62,405 bases of DNA from the NCBI GenBank assembly GCA_027324795.1, contig DAHVSB010000003.1, positions 9,257 through 71,661 on the forward strand, written 5' to 3'. The translations under genes were made by a program, and so were the position numbers. The notes under the pieces are model-generated. The model had not been told where the DNA came from. It ran no database searches and saw nothing but the letters and a program-made list of their open reading frames with translations. The stretch comes from Alcanivoracaceae bacterium. Lineage in GTDB: Bacteria; Pseudomonadota; Gammaproteobacteria; Pseudomonadales; Alcanivoracaceae. Positions 1-8,451 of the stretch are shown piece after piece. The first letter of the stretch is position 1. Every line of letters begins with the position of its first letter.

Positions 1-522
1 ATGCCCTTCACAGATCAAGATGAGCCGGACTTGATACTTACCGTGCGTTCTTCTTCTATGCCCACCCATGCGGGCGAAGTGGCATTTCCTGGTGGCATGC
101 GCGATAAAACGGATAAAGACTTATTAGCCACTGCTTTGCGAGAATCCCATGAAGAGGTGGGCTTGCCAGAGCGAGCGGTGGAAGTGTTAGGGCAACTCTC
201 ACCAGTACCCTCGTTGCATGGTATGAAGGTAACGCCTTTTGTAGGCATGGTAGACCCTAGTGCAAAATTACGGCCTGAACCGCGTGAAATCGCTGATATT
301 TTTAAAGTGCCTTTATCGTTTTTTTTAGATTCCAAACCCCAATTGTCCCAGGAAGTAGAGATGTTCGGTAAGCGTTTTTATATGCCGAGTTATGAGTTTG
401 ATGGCAACCGTATTTGGGGGCTGACGGCGTTTATGTTGCTTGATTTTTTAAATCACGCGTTTGATACCGGCATTGTTTATGAAATAGAAGAAGAGACCAT
501 TAAAGAAGGAAGTGCAACATGA
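1..522 (+). CDS. NUDIX hydrolase, CoA pyrophosphatase type (5' partial)
   Basis: The protein is predicted to cleave the pyrophosphate of coenzyme A or acyl-CoA. The visible sequence has the CoA-subgroup signature (LILTVRS, then FPGG at about residues 29-32) followed by a NUDIX helix ending RESHEEVGL, which supplies the metal-binding glutamates. The reading frame is open at the first base of the window. The first Met lies where family members have an internal hydrophobic strand, and family members run about 190-220 residues against 173 here. I therefore read this as a gene truncated by the window edge. It ends in an ATGA overlap with the carbonic anhydrase-like gene, so the two are probably translationally coupled. 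Confidence 0.85.
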   Translation: MPFTDQDEPDLILTVRSSSMPTHAGEVAFPGGMRDKTDKDLLATALRESHEEVGLPERAVEVLGQLSPVPSLHGMKVTPFVGMVDPSAKLRPEPREIADIFKVPLSFFLDSKPQLSQEVEMFGKRFYMPSYEFDGNRIWGLTAFMLLDFLNHAFDTGIVYEIEEETIKEGSAT

Positions 523-1049
523 TTTATGCCATAGGTGAGCGAAAAGTAGAGGGTAAAGGCGATTTTTGGGTGGCAGATAGCGCTCAAGTAATGGGGTCTG
601 TGGTGATAGGCAACAACGTAAGCGTATGGTTTAACGCTGTGGTGCGCGCTGATATGGATACTATCACCATTGGTGATAACACCAATATTCAAGATGGTGC
701 TGTGCTGCACGTGGATTTAGGCGTGCCTCTTAATATTGGTGAAGGCGTTACGGTAGGGCACAAAGCCATGTTGCATGGCTGCACCGTGGGGGATTATTCT
801 TTGATAGGCATTAATGCGGTGGTGCTTAATAATGCCAAAATCGGTAAAAACTGCATTATTGGCGCCAATGCGCTAGTGCCAGAAGGCATGGAAATTCCTG
901 ATAACTCAGTGGTTTTGGGTTCGCCCGCCAAGATAGTTAAAGAAGTCAGTGACAAGCAAAAGAAACTATTTCAGCTAAGTGCTATGCATTATGTGGCGCA
1001 ATCGCAGTTTTATAAAACGAACCTGAAAGTGGATGAGCGTTTTGAATAA
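519..1049 (+). CDS. Gamma-class carbonic anhydrase family protein (YrdA-like)
   Basis: A 176-residue left-handed beta-helix protein of the hexapeptide-repeat family. Repeats of the type [IV]GxNxx run from about residue 10 to 145. Three histidines, H64, H81 and H86, sit at the spacing expected for the zinc ligands of gamma carbonic anhydrases (motifs LHVD and GHKAMLHGC). Many YrdA-type members have not been shown to hydrate CO2, so the activity is inferred. The start overlaps the NUDIX stop by four bases and the end overlaps the DUF1289 start by 17 bases, which indicates one operon. Confidence 0.85.
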   Translation: MIYAIGERKVEGKGDFWVADSAQVMGSVVIGNNVSVWFNAVVRADMDTITIGDNTNIQDGAVLHVDLGVPLNIGEGVTVGHKAMLHGCTVGDYSLIGINAVVLNNAKIGKNCIIGANALVPEGMEIPDNSVVLGSPAKIVKEVSDKQKKLFQLSAMHYVAQSQFYKTNLKVDERFE

Positions 1050-1272
1050 ATCGCAGGTGCCTTCACCGTGCCAAAGTATTTGTTTGCTAGATGAAGATGA
1101 TATCTGCACGGGCTGTGGGCGCACAGGGATGGAAATTAGTTATTGGGGACGGTTTGCCACTGAACAGCAACAGCAGGTGGTAAAACGTGCTGCTCTGCGC
1201 CAGCAAGGGCACCAACAAGAGTGCGTGTGGCAAGCAAGCCACGCCGTGGTTAGAGACAAGATATATGGTTAA
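1033..1272 (+). CDS. DUF1289 family small cysteine protein
   Basis: A 79-residue protein with four cysteines at positions 13, 17, 25 and 28 in the pattern CxxxC...CxGCxRT followed by an acidic EI, the DUF1289 signature. The cysteines probably bind a metal; the function is not established. It overlaps the genes on both sides (17 bases with the carbonic anhydrase-like gene, 8 bases with the patatin gene), so it is part of the same transcript. The C-terminal half is Gln-rich and less conserved in appearance. Confidence 0.8.
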   Translation: MSVLNKSQVPSPCQSICLLDEDDICTGCGRTGMEISYWGRFATEQQQQVVKRAALRQQGHQQECVWQASHAVVRDKIYG

Positions 1273-2206
1273 CGCGCCTGTGGATTTGGCATCTGATACA
1301 CCACATATTGGGCGGCCTAAGCTAGGCTTGGCGTTAGGCAGTGGTTCGGCCCGAGGCTGGGCGCATATTGGCATTATTCAAGAGCTGGAAGCCATGGGTT
1401 ATAAACCCGATGTGGTGGTGGGCACTTCCATCGGCGCCCTAGTGGGTGCCGTTTATGTTAGCGGTATGCTCGAAGACTTTACGCAATGGGTGAGCCATCT
1501 GAGCTTTCGTGATGTGCTTGGGTTTTTAGATATAGGCTTTAGCGGTGGCGTCGTAAAAGGGGAAAAGTTGTTTAACTTTTTCTCAGAGCATCAAACCAAC
1601 CCACTCATTGAAGAGTTGGATATTCCTTTTGCTACTGTGGCAACGGATATGGCCACAGGCCGTGAAGCTTGGATTCGCACTGGGCACGTTTTAGATGCGG
1701 CACGTGCTTCTTGCGCCTTGCCGGGATTGTTTTCGCCGGTAAGGCATCAAGGGCAATGGATGCTAGATGGCGGTTTAGTTAACCCTGTGCCAGTATCTGT
1801 GTGTCGCGCTTTAGGAGCGCAAGTGGTAATCGCTGTGAACCTTAATGGCCAGCTTGTGGGGCGTCATTTAAATACTGCTGCTATTGAGGAAGTGAGTACA
1901 GAAGATATCACGCAGGGCGAAGAAGAAACGAGCATGTGGGATAAGCTAAAAGATTACTTCGCTAGCAAAGATAACGGGGACACCAGTCCAGGCTTTCTTG
2001 ATGTTATTGGCAGCAGCGTCAATATTATGCAAGACCGCATTACTCGCAGTCGTATGGCTGGCGACCCGCCTGAGATTAACTTGGTGCCCGTGTTAGCAGA
2101 CTTTGCTTTAATGGATTTTCATCGCGCTAAAGAGGCTATCGATGAAGGGCGGCGCCTAGTTCGTGCCGCCGAGGAAAGCCTGCGTTGGTTGCTAAAGGAC
2201 AGTTAG
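1265..2206 (+). CDS. Patatin-like phospholipase (RssA-type)
   Basis: A predicted serine lipid acyl hydrolase of the bacterial patatin family. Near the N-terminus are the oxyanion-hole region LGLALGSGSARG and the nucleophile elbow GTSIG (Ser55). The catalytic aspartate is D168 in the DGG motif, and the family catalytic dyad is therefore complete. The frame is open upstream to 1187, but that stretch lies inside DUF1289 coding sequence; the ATG at 1265 gives a normal family N-terminus and a short overlap. No signal peptide is seen, so it is probably cytoplasmic. Its stop overlaps that of the convergent corC-like gene by four bases. Confidence 0.85.
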   Translation: MVNAPVDLASDTPHIGRPKLGLALGSGSARGWAHIGIIQELEAMGYKPDVVVGTSIGALVGAVYVSGMLEDFTQWVSHLSFRDVLGFLDIGFSGGVVKGEKLFNFFSEHQTNPLIEELDIPFATVATDMATGREAWIRTGHVLDAARASCALPGLFSPVRHQGQWMLDGGLVNPVPVSVCRALGAQVVIAVNLNGQLVGRHLNTAAIEEVSTEDITQGEEETSMWDKLKDYFASKDNGDTSPGFLDVIGSSVNIMQDRITRSRMAGDPPEINLVPVLADFALMDFHRAKEAIDEGRRLVRAAEESLRWLLKDS

Positions 2207-3498
2207 TTTTTCTTGCGTTTGTTGGATTTGCGTTTTTTGGGTGTAACCAGCCGTTTAACCTTTGCGGTACGCACGCGGTTGTCTTTAACCTGCATCACTT
2301 CAATAACATAGTCACCTAGGCGCACACATACGCTGTGCTCAGGGATGTTTTGTAGCTCTTCTAGAATAAGGCCATTAAGTGTTTTAGGGCCATCCACGGG
2401 GAGCTGCCAACGCAACGTGCGGTTGATATCACGCAGAGGAGTGCTACCGTCAATTACGTGGCTACCATCAGGCTGGGGAATAATATCAACATAGTGATGT
2501 TCAATGTCTGTGGTAAAGTCACCCACAATTTCTTCTAGAATATCCTCGAGGGTGGTGAGTCCGAGCACATCGCCGTATTCATTCACTACAATGCCTAAGC
2601 GTTTCTTTTGGCTTTGAAAGTTAATCAACTGTTGGTGCAAACTAGTGGCTTCGGGCACAAAATAAGGCTCGTCACTGAGTTGAAGCAAATCCGCTTTGGT
2701 AAACTCCTCGTGTTGCAAAAAGCGCCCCACATTGCGCAAATGCAAAATGCCCACAATGCTATTCAGGTTGCCGCGATAAATGGGTAAACGGGTGTGGTGA
2801 GTGCTACTGACCAGCTGAATGATATCTTGTAAGTCATCCTCTAAATCAATGCCTTCTACTTCGCTGCGCGGTACCATAATGTCTTCCACTTGCACTTTTT
2901 CTAAATCTAAAATGCTCAGCAGCATGCGTTGGTGACGTGGGGGAATAAGTGCACCGGCTTCATCAAGCACAGTACGTAATTCCTCGGGGCTTAGATTGTC
3001 GCTATCGGTATTGCCTGTGCTTATCCGCAGTAGCCTAAGGGCTAAATTGCTGATGCCAGTAATTGCCCAAATAACTGGGGAGAGCAGCCACATTAACGGT
3101 TTTAAAATAAGGCTAGAAAACAGCGCGACTTTTTCTGGTTCTTGGGCGGCGTAGGTTTTTGGCGTGACTTCTGAAAACACCAATAAAACCAAGGTAAAAA
3201 CCAAAGGAGCGATGGCAGCACCCGCGTTACCAAACCAAGAAATAGCCAAAATAGCAGCAATGGTGGCAGCGTAGTTGTTTACCATGTTGTTGCTAAACAA
3301 AATGGTGCCCAGTAAACGGTCCACTCGGGATAAGAGCTTTTCTACGCGTTGCGCACCCTTGTGCCCAGAGCGAGCCAAATGGCGCAACCGGTAACGATTA
3401 GCGGCAAGTAGCCCTGTTTCGCTGGCAGAGAAAAAACCGGATGCCAACAATAAAATAACGAGGACAATAACTAAAATATGATCTGGGATGTTCGTCAA
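2203..3498 (-). CDS. HlyC/CorC family transporter with CBS domains
   Basis: A 431-residue membrane protein in the order DUF21/CNNM membrane domain (residues about 1-175, about four hydrophobic segments), paired CBS domains (about 195-330), and a C-terminal CorC/HlyC domain (about 345-420). Family members are linked to magnesium or cobalt handling. The N-terminal SGFFSASETGLLAANRYRLRHL motif region is typical of the family. The best start is a TTG with no convincing ribosome-binding site; the resulting N-terminus aligns well with relatives as I remember them. The tail is Lys/Arg-rich. Confidence 0.88.
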   Translation of the reverse strand: MTNIPDHILVIVLVILLLASGFFSASETGLLAANRYRLRHLARSGHKGAQRVEKLLSRVDRLLGTILFSNNMVNNYAATIAAILAISWFGNAGAAIAPLVFTLVLLVFSEVTPKTYAAQEPEKVALFSSLILKPLMWLLSPVIWAITGISNLALRLLRISTGNTDSDNLSPEELRTVLDEAGALIPPRHQRMLLSILDLEKVQVEDIMVPRSEVEGIDLEDDLQDIIQLVSSTHHTRLPIYRGNLNSIVGILHLRNVGRFLQHEEFTKADLLQLSDEPYFVPEATSLHQQLINFQSQKKRLGIVVNEYGDVLGLTTLEDILEEIVGDFTTDIEHHYVDIIPQPDGSHVIDGSTPLRDINRTLRWQLPVDGPKTLNGLILEELQNIPEHSVCVRLGDYVIEVMQVKDNRVRTAKVKRLVTPKKRKSNKRKKN

Positions 3499-3586
3499 GA
3501 GAATTTAAACCAAAGCTAAGGACAGCCTGCATTGTCTGCAGTATCACCTTGCCCTGTCAAGATGCAGAGTTTGAAATAGCCATTGC

Positions 3587-4387
3587 TCACTGGGCGAGTA
3601 AGTATTCGAGTACAAATTGAGAGCCAAAAAAGGCCAATAATAAGGTGGCAAAGCCAATCAAGGTGAGATGGATGGCAGTGAGCGCGCGCCAGCCAAACAA
3701 GTGACGGCCGGCCAACAAGGCCCCTAATAATAACCAAGCAGCTAATGTCAGTACTGTTTTGTGCGCCACTTGTTGGGTAAATAGGTCTTCCACATAAATA
3801 AACCCAGTAACGATAGCGGCAGTGAGAATGGCAAAGCTAGCCCATAGCAGCTCAAATAGCATGGTTTCAGAGGTTTGAATGGGCGGGAACGAGGCTAGCG
3901 CACCTTGTAATCGTCCGCGTTTAAGTTGCTTGTGCTGGAAAAGTAAAACCAGAGCCTGTGCCGCAGCAATGCTAAACACAGCACTCGCTAACACGGAAAG
4001 CACCACATGTGCACCCAAGCCGTGCAGTAAAATTTGGCTTGGTGTGTTATAAGCTAGCCAAAATAAAGGCAGCATGGACAAGGCGCTTAGAGGATAAACC
4101 AAGGCGCTAACCCATTCTAAGCGGCGATACAAAGAGGCAAAAGTAATAATAAGTGCGCCGGTGCCAGCCACTAAGGAGGCCATGGGGAAAAAGCCTAAGG
4201 AAATGCCTTGTGGGCTTACTAGCTGAAGCCATAGAAACACAGAATGAAGACCTACAGCCACAAGGCCTAATACAAAAAAGGACAGACGCTTAGTGATGCG
4301 CTGCGTGTGCATTTGCTGCCAGGCTTGGGTGGAAGTCATTAAATACAACACCGCAGCCATGGCGCCGATAAAATGTGCAAGTTCCAT
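3587..4387 (-). CDS. Cytochrome c assembly protein, YpjD/CcsA-like
   Basis: About 266 residues with roughly eight transmembrane helices, matching the cytochrome c assembly (CcsA/CcmC-like) family often found next to ffh in gammaproteobacteria as ypjD. The frame extends 13 codons upstream of the Met chosen here. I prefer the Met that opens MELAHFIGAM because the extra residues are polar and carry no signal. The exact role of YpjD is not settled; heme or cytochrome handling is inferred from the family. The gene is divergent from ffh. Confidence 0.82.
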   Translation of the reverse strand: MELAHFIGAMAAVLYLMTSTQAWQQMHTQRITKRLSFFVLGLVAVGLHSVFLWLQLVSPQGISLGFFPMASLVAGTGALIITFASLYRRLEWVSALVYPLSALSMLPLFWLAYNTPSQILLHGLGAHVVLSVLASAVFSIAAAQALVLLFQHKQLKRGRLQGALASFPPIQTSETMLFELLWASFAILTAAIVTGFIYVEDLFTQQVAHKTVLTLAAWLLLGALLAGRHLFGWRALTAIHLTLIGFATLLLAFFGSQFVLEYLLAQ

Positions 4388-4565
4388 AGGATTTATTCTC
4401 ATTCGCGGCCGCTTAGTGTGACACAAGAAAGTGTTTTTTTGAAGCCTGTGGTGCCTTGCATATGTTACTCAAGCGCGGTTTTGTGCTAGGCTAGCGCATA
4501 TTTTAAGGCCGCTTTAACCACTCGCTAAGCCAAGGTGTCTTGGCGAGAAGCCAATGGAGAACTCC

Positions 4566-5966
4566 ATGTTTGAAAGTTTGAGTGAGCGCCTGGGTCAATC
4601 GCTTAAGAATTTAGCGGGCCAAGGCCAACTAACAGAAGATAATATTCGCGATACCTTGCGCGAAGTGCGCCGTGCTTTGCTCGAAGCAGACGTTGCACTA
4701 CCGGTGGTGCGTGATTTTATAGAGCAGGTAAAAGAGCTTGCGTTGGGGCAGGAAGTACTGCAAAGCTTAGATCCAGGTCAGGCTTTCGTTAAGATTGTAA
4801 ATGACCAACTCATCCGTGTGATGGGGGAAGAAAACCAGGGTCTTAATCTACACACTCGCCCCCCCGCAGTGATTTTGATGGCGGGTCTACAGGGTGCGGG
4901 TAAAACCACATCTGTGGCTAAGCTTTCACGCTTCTTACAGGAGCGTGAGAAGAAGAAGGTTATGGTGGTGTCTGCTGACGTTTATCGTCCTGCGGCTATT
5001 GATCAGCTCGAAACACTAGCAAAGGAAGTAAAGGCGGAGTTTTTCCCCTCGGAATCTCATCAAAAGCCGGTGGATATTGCGCAGCAAGCGCTTGCCGAAG
5101 CGCGTCGCCGTCACGTGGATGTGCTGATTGTAGATACGGCTGGACGCCTCACTGTTGATGAAGAAATGATGGCGGAGATTAAGCAGCTCCATGAAGCGGT
5201 TGAGCCCGTGGAAACCTTGTTTGTGGTGGACGCCATGACGGGGCAGGATGCTGCTAATACCGCTAAAGCTTTCAGTGATGCGTTGCCATTAACGGGGGTT
5301 ATTCTTACCAAAGCAGATGGTGATTCCCGTGGTGGTGCAGCTCTTTCTGTGCGTACTATTACCGGTAAGCCCATTAAATTTATGGGGATGGGTGAGAAGA
5401 CCGACGCCTTAGAACTTTTCCACCCCGAGCGTATTGCTTCTCGTATTCTGGGCATGGGGGATATTTTATCTCTTGTTGAAGAAGCTGAGCGTAAGCTAGA
5501 TAAGAGTAAAGCAGAGCGCATCGCGAAGAAGTTTAAGCGCGGCCGCGCTATGGATTTCGAGGATCTCAAGGATCAGTTTCAGCAAATGCGCAATATGGGT
5601 GGCATGACCTCGTTGCTGGATAAGCTGCCTGGTATGGGTGGTCTCGCAAAAATGACCGAAGATCCAACTGCGATTAAGCAATTCAAGCATATGGAGGCGT
5701 TAATCGACTCCATGACAGTGGAAGAGCGCCGTAAACCAGAATTGATCCGAGGGTCGCGCAAGCGTCGTATTGCCGCTGGTGCTGGCTTAGAAATGCAAGA
5801 CCTTAACCGACTGCTTAAGCAGCAAAAGATGATGAGCAAAATGATGCGCAAGATGCGTGGCAAAGGCGGCATGCAGCGTATGATGCGAGGCCTTGAAGGC
5901 ATGGGCGGCCAAGGTGGAATGGGTGGTCCAGGTGGCCTGCCACCGGGTGGCTTCCCAGGTTTTTAA
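4566..5966 (+). CDS. ffh: Signal recognition particle protein Ffh
   Basis: The SRP54 GTPase that targets nascent membrane proteins to the translocon with 4.5S RNA and FtsY. Domains in order are the N helical bundle (about 1-85), the G domain with GLQGAGKTT, DTAGR and TKADGDSRGG motifs, and a methionine-rich M domain (about 300-430). The tail is Gly/Met-rich. An upstream in-frame ATG lies at 4554, but the ATG at 4566 has a GGAG eight bases upstream and gives the standard MFESL start. Length of 466 residues is normal for the family. Confidence 0.97.
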   Translation: MFESLSERLGQSLKNLAGQGQLTEDNIRDTLREVRRALLEADVALPVVRDFIEQVKELALGQEVLQSLDPGQAFVKIVNDQLIRVMGEENQGLNLHTRPPAVILMAGLQGAGKTTSVAKLSRFLQEREKKKVMVVSADVYRPAAIDQLETLAKEVKAEFFPSESHQKPVDIAQQALAEARRRHVDVLIVDTAGRLTVDEEMMAEIKQLHEAVEPVETLFVVDAMTGQDAANTAKAFSDALPLTGVILTKADGDSRGGAALSVRTITGKPIKFMGMGEKTDALELFHPERIASRILGMGDILSLVEEAERKLDKSKAERIAKKFKRGRAMDFEDLKDQFQQMRNMGGMTSLLDKLPGMGGLAKMTEDPTAIKQFKHMEALIDSMTVEERRKPELIRGSRKRRIAAGAGLEMQDLNRLLKQQKMMSKMMRKMRGKGGMQRMMRGLEGMGGQGGMGGPGGLPPGGFPGF

Positions 5967-5996
5967 AGATAAAAGCCAAAGGGGCAAAAATAGGGC

Positions 5997-6025
5997 TTTC
6001 AAATTCGTCTAAATATCGTTACAAT
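5997..6025 (+). promoter_or_regulatory. Possible sigma-70 promoter for the rpsP operon
   Basis: TTTCAA and TACAAT are separated by 17 bases, followed by a GC-rich TCGCGG stretch resembling the discriminator of growth-rate controlled promoters. It lies about 95 bases before rpsP in the ffh-rpsP gap. The -35 match is weak. Confidence 0.4.
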
Positions 6026-6118
6026 TCGCGGTCTTTCGGGGTCCGCTTGCCCGGATCTCTGGTGGTGCTCGTAAAAGCATCGCCAAGTGAGCCGAGTTTA
6101 ACCAAGTAGAGTGAGATT

Positions 6119-6370
6119 ATGGTAACCATTCGTTTATCCCGCGCTGGATCTAAAAAGCGTCCTTTTTACCACATGGTAGTCACTGATAGCCGTAACGCAC
6201 GTGATGGCCGTTTTATTGAGCAAGTGGGCTTTTTTAACCCAATTGCACGTGGTGGTGAAGAGCGTCTGCGTGTAGAGCAAGAGCGCGTTGAGCATTGGAT
6301 TGGTCAAGGTGCTGTTGCATCTGAGCGCGTTAAATCCTTGCTCAAGGAGCATCAAAAGCAGAACGCCTAA
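6119..6370 (+). CDS. rpsP: 30S ribosomal protein S16
   Basis: An 83-residue protein starting [20 protein letters not shown], the S16 signature, with the conserved [19 protein letters not shown] segment. It is a component of the 30S body. It opens the classic rpsP-rimM-trmD-rplS operon, and rimM begins three bases after its stop codon. A GAGTGAGA element precedes the start. Confidence 0.98.
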   Translation: MVTIRLSRAGSKKRPFYHMVVTDSRNARDGRFIEQVGFFNPIARGGEERLRVEQERVEHWIGQGAVASERVKSLLKEHQKQNA

Positions 6371-6373
6371 AGC

Positions 6374-6907
6374 ATGAAGTTGCTTGATCAAGATGCATTG
6401 GTCGTGGGGCGTATTACTAGCGCTCACGGCATTAAGGGATGGGTAAAAATTATGTCTTTTACCGATCCCATTGAAAATGTTTTTTCTTACCAGCCTTGGT
6501 TCTTACGTGGAGCTGAAGGTTGGCAGCCAGTGGAGCTCAGTGGCTCGCGGCAGCAAGGCAAAGCATGGGTCGCACAAATTAATCAGTGCAACGATAGAAC
6601 CCAGGCCGAGACTGAGTTTGTTGGTCGCGAAATAGCTATCCCGAAAGACGCTCTACCTCCCGCGGGAGAAGGTGAGTACTACTGGCAGGAGTTGGTGGGA
6701 TTGCGAGTGCGTCTTACCAGCGGCGAAGATGTTGGTGTGGTTAAATCTCTGCTTGCCACAGGCGCAAACGATGTGCTTGTAGTAAAGGGAGATCAACACA
6801 GCTTAGATCGCCGCGAAAGGTTAATTCCTTGGGTGCCAGAGCAATTTATTCTCGAGGTAAATCTTGAGGAAGGTTGGCTAGAAGCAGATTGGAGCCCAGA
6901 CTTTTAA
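6374..6907 (+). CDS. rimM: Ribosome maturation factor RimM
   Basis: A 177-residue 16S rRNA processing protein that binds S19 during maturation of the 30S head. The N-terminal RimM domain has VGRITSAHGIKGWVK and the C-terminal PRC-barrel-like domain contains YYWQELVGLRV and the LIPWVPEQFI end motif. Position between rpsP and trmD is the conserved one. Confidence 0.97.
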   Translation: MKLLDQDALVVGRITSAHGIKGWVKIMSFTDPIENVFSYQPWFLRGAEGWQPVELSGSRQQGKAWVAQINQCNDRTQAETEFVGREIAIPKDALPPAGEGEYYWQELVGLRVRLTSGEDVGVVKSLLATGANDVLVVKGDQHSLDRRERLIPWVPEQFILEVNLEEGWLEADWSPDF

Positions 6908-6922
6908 TTAACGGTGGGCTTC

Positions 6923-7699
6923 ATGCAACTAGCGGTGTTAACGTTATTTCCTCAGATGTTTGCCGCAATTACTGAACACGGTGTTACAGGGCGTGCAGTA
7001 AGGGAAAGCAAATTAACGTTAACCCCTGTTAATCCACGGGACTTTACCACTGATAGGCATGGCACCGTGGATGATCGCCCTTTTGGGGGTGGGCCAGGCA
7101 TGGTGATGAAGATCGAGCCACTGGCCAAAGCGCTAGCAAGTGCCAAATCTATTGTGGGTGAGGATGCATTGGTGGTTTATTTAACCCCCCAAGGCGAGCC
7201 CTTAACCCAAGGGTTGGTGGACGAGCTAGCACAGCGCAGCAATGTAGTATTAATTGCAGGCCGATACGAGGGAATTGATGAGCGCTTCATTGAAGCAGAG
7301 GTTCATCGAGAAATCTCTATTGGCGATTATGTACTGAGTGGAGGTGAGCTCCCCGCCATGGTGTTAATCGATGCTATGGCAAGGAAGTTACCCGGAGTAC
7401 TAGGGCATCAAGACTCAGCCACACAGGATTCATTTTCTGGTGAGCTGGATAATTTGCTTGATTGTCCGCACTATACCCGCCCAGTGGAATATGCAGGTCG
7501 GCATGTTCCTGATGTGTTGTTAAGCGGGAACCATGAAGCCATCCGTCGATGGCGGCTTAAACAAGCCCTAGGACGCACATGGCAACGACGACCCGAGTTA
7601 TTGCAAGCACGCCGAGCGGCGGGCTTGTGTAAAGAAGAAGACGCTTTGCTCGCTGAGTACATCGAAGAGCATAGCACTGATAAAAGTAATACTGAGTAA
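6923..7699 (+). CDS. trmD: tRNA (guanine-37-N1)-methyltransferase TrmD
   Basis: Methylates G37 of tRNAs carrying G36 and prevents frameshifting. The SPOUT knot motif is visible as [12 protein letters not shown] followed by [13 protein letters not shown]. An in-frame GTG at 6914 is possible, but the ATG at 6923 has a GGTGG element five bases upstream and gives a normal 258-residue protein. It lies 15 bases after rimM. Confidence 0.96.
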   Translation: MQLAVLTLFPQMFAAITEHGVTGRAVRESKLTLTPVNPRDFTTDRHGTVDDRPFGGGPGMVMKIEPLAKALASAKSIVGEDALVVYLTPQGEPLTQGLVDELAQRSNVVLIAGRYEGIDERFIEAEVHREISIGDYVLSGGELPAMVLIDAMARKLPGVLGHQDSATQDSFSGELDNLLDCPHYTRPVEYAGRHVPDVLLSGNHEAIRRWRLKQALGRTWQRRPELLQARRAAGLCKEEDALLAEYIEEHSTDKSNTE

Positions 7700-7717
7700 T
7701 TACAGGAGCAGGCAGTC

Positions 7718-8083
7718 ATGAGCGGCAAAACACCTTTGGTGCAAGAGATAGAACAGGCGCAATTGCGTACCGATTTGCCCGATTTTGCACCTGGCGATAC
7801 CGTCACAGTGCAAGTAAAAGTACGTGAGGGAAGCCGAGAGCGATTACAGGCATATCAAGGTGTAGTGATTGGCCTGCGTAATCGTGGTTTAAACTCCGCA
7901 TTCACCGTGCGCAAAATTTCTCATGGTGTAGGCGTTGAGCGTGTTTTCCAAACACACAGCCCTTTAATCGATAGCATTAAAGTGGACCGTCGCGGTGATG
8001 TGCGTCGCGCTAAGCTTTACTACTTGCGTGAGCGTTCTGGTAAGTCCGCACGTATCAAAGAGAAAATTAGCACGGCTAAATAG
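7718..8083 (+). CDS. rplS: 50S ribosomal protein L19
   Basis: A 121-residue protein at the 30S-50S interface. The motifs [25 protein letters not shown] and SFTVRK-type strands are present, and the C-terminus has [20 protein letters not shown]. It has a good AGGAG ribosome-binding site and is the last gene of the operon, followed directly by an intrinsic terminator. Confidence 0.98.
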   Translation: MSGKTPLVQEIEQAQLRTDLPDFAPGDTVTVQVKVREGSRERLQAYQGVVIGLRNRGLNSAFTVRKISHGVGVERVFQTHSPLIDSIKVDRRGDVRRAKLYYLRERSGKSARIKEKISTAK

Positions 8084-8104
8084 TTTAGCTTGGCTATTAA
8101 AAAA

Positions 8105-8135
8105 GCAGCAGTTATTGATTAACTGCTGCTTTTTT
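8105..8135. terminator. Bidirectional terminator between rplS and the glsB-like gene
   Basis: A perfect 10-bp stem (GCAGCAGTTA at 8105-8114, TAACTGCTGC at 8120-8129) with a five-base loop is followed by six T. On the other strand a matching A-run becomes a U-tract, so it can serve both convergent genes. The T-run continues into GTGCCTG, a tail also seen at two other terminators here. Confidence 0.93.
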
Positions 8136-8150
8136 GTGCCTGTTAAATGG

Positions 8151-8405
8151 CTATTTTTTATGTAAGTATTGGTACGCACCTAAAATAATTGCAGCCCCGA
8201 TGGCAGCGGTAATAATGCTGACGATGCTTAGGTCGTTTACAGAGCCGCCCACCCCGCTAACATTAGCTAGCCACCCACCCACCATGGCGCCAGCCATGCC
8301 TAAAAAGGTAGTGACAACACAGCCTTGGGGCTGTTGGCCTGGCATAAAAGCTTTGGCAATTAATCCGGCAATGAATCCAAGTGCTGCCCAAGCAATAAGT
8401 CCCAT
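8151..8405 (-). CDS. GlsB/YeaQ/YmgE family stress membrane protein
   Basis: An 84-residue, very hydrophobic, glycine-rich protein with three transmembrane segments, matching the transglycosylase-associated protein (Tgl-assoc) family. The name is historical: no transglycosylase activity is established and members are often stress-induced. An AAGGAC element lies six bases before the ATG. It converges with rplS and is divergent from xerD. Confidence 0.85.
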   Translation of the reverse strand: MGLIAWAALGFIAGLIAKAFMPGQQPQGCVVTTFLGMAGAMVGGWLANVSGVGGSVNDLSIVSIITAAIGAAIILGAYQYLHKK

Positions 8406-8451
8406 TTTATTGTCCTTTTAGTGATTAAACGTTAATAAAGTGTAGCAAAAC

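Noticed and set aside
8134-8421. A 95-codon plus-strand frame opposite the glsB-like gene
   Set aside because: It is the antisense of a recognised family member and has no ribosome-binding site.
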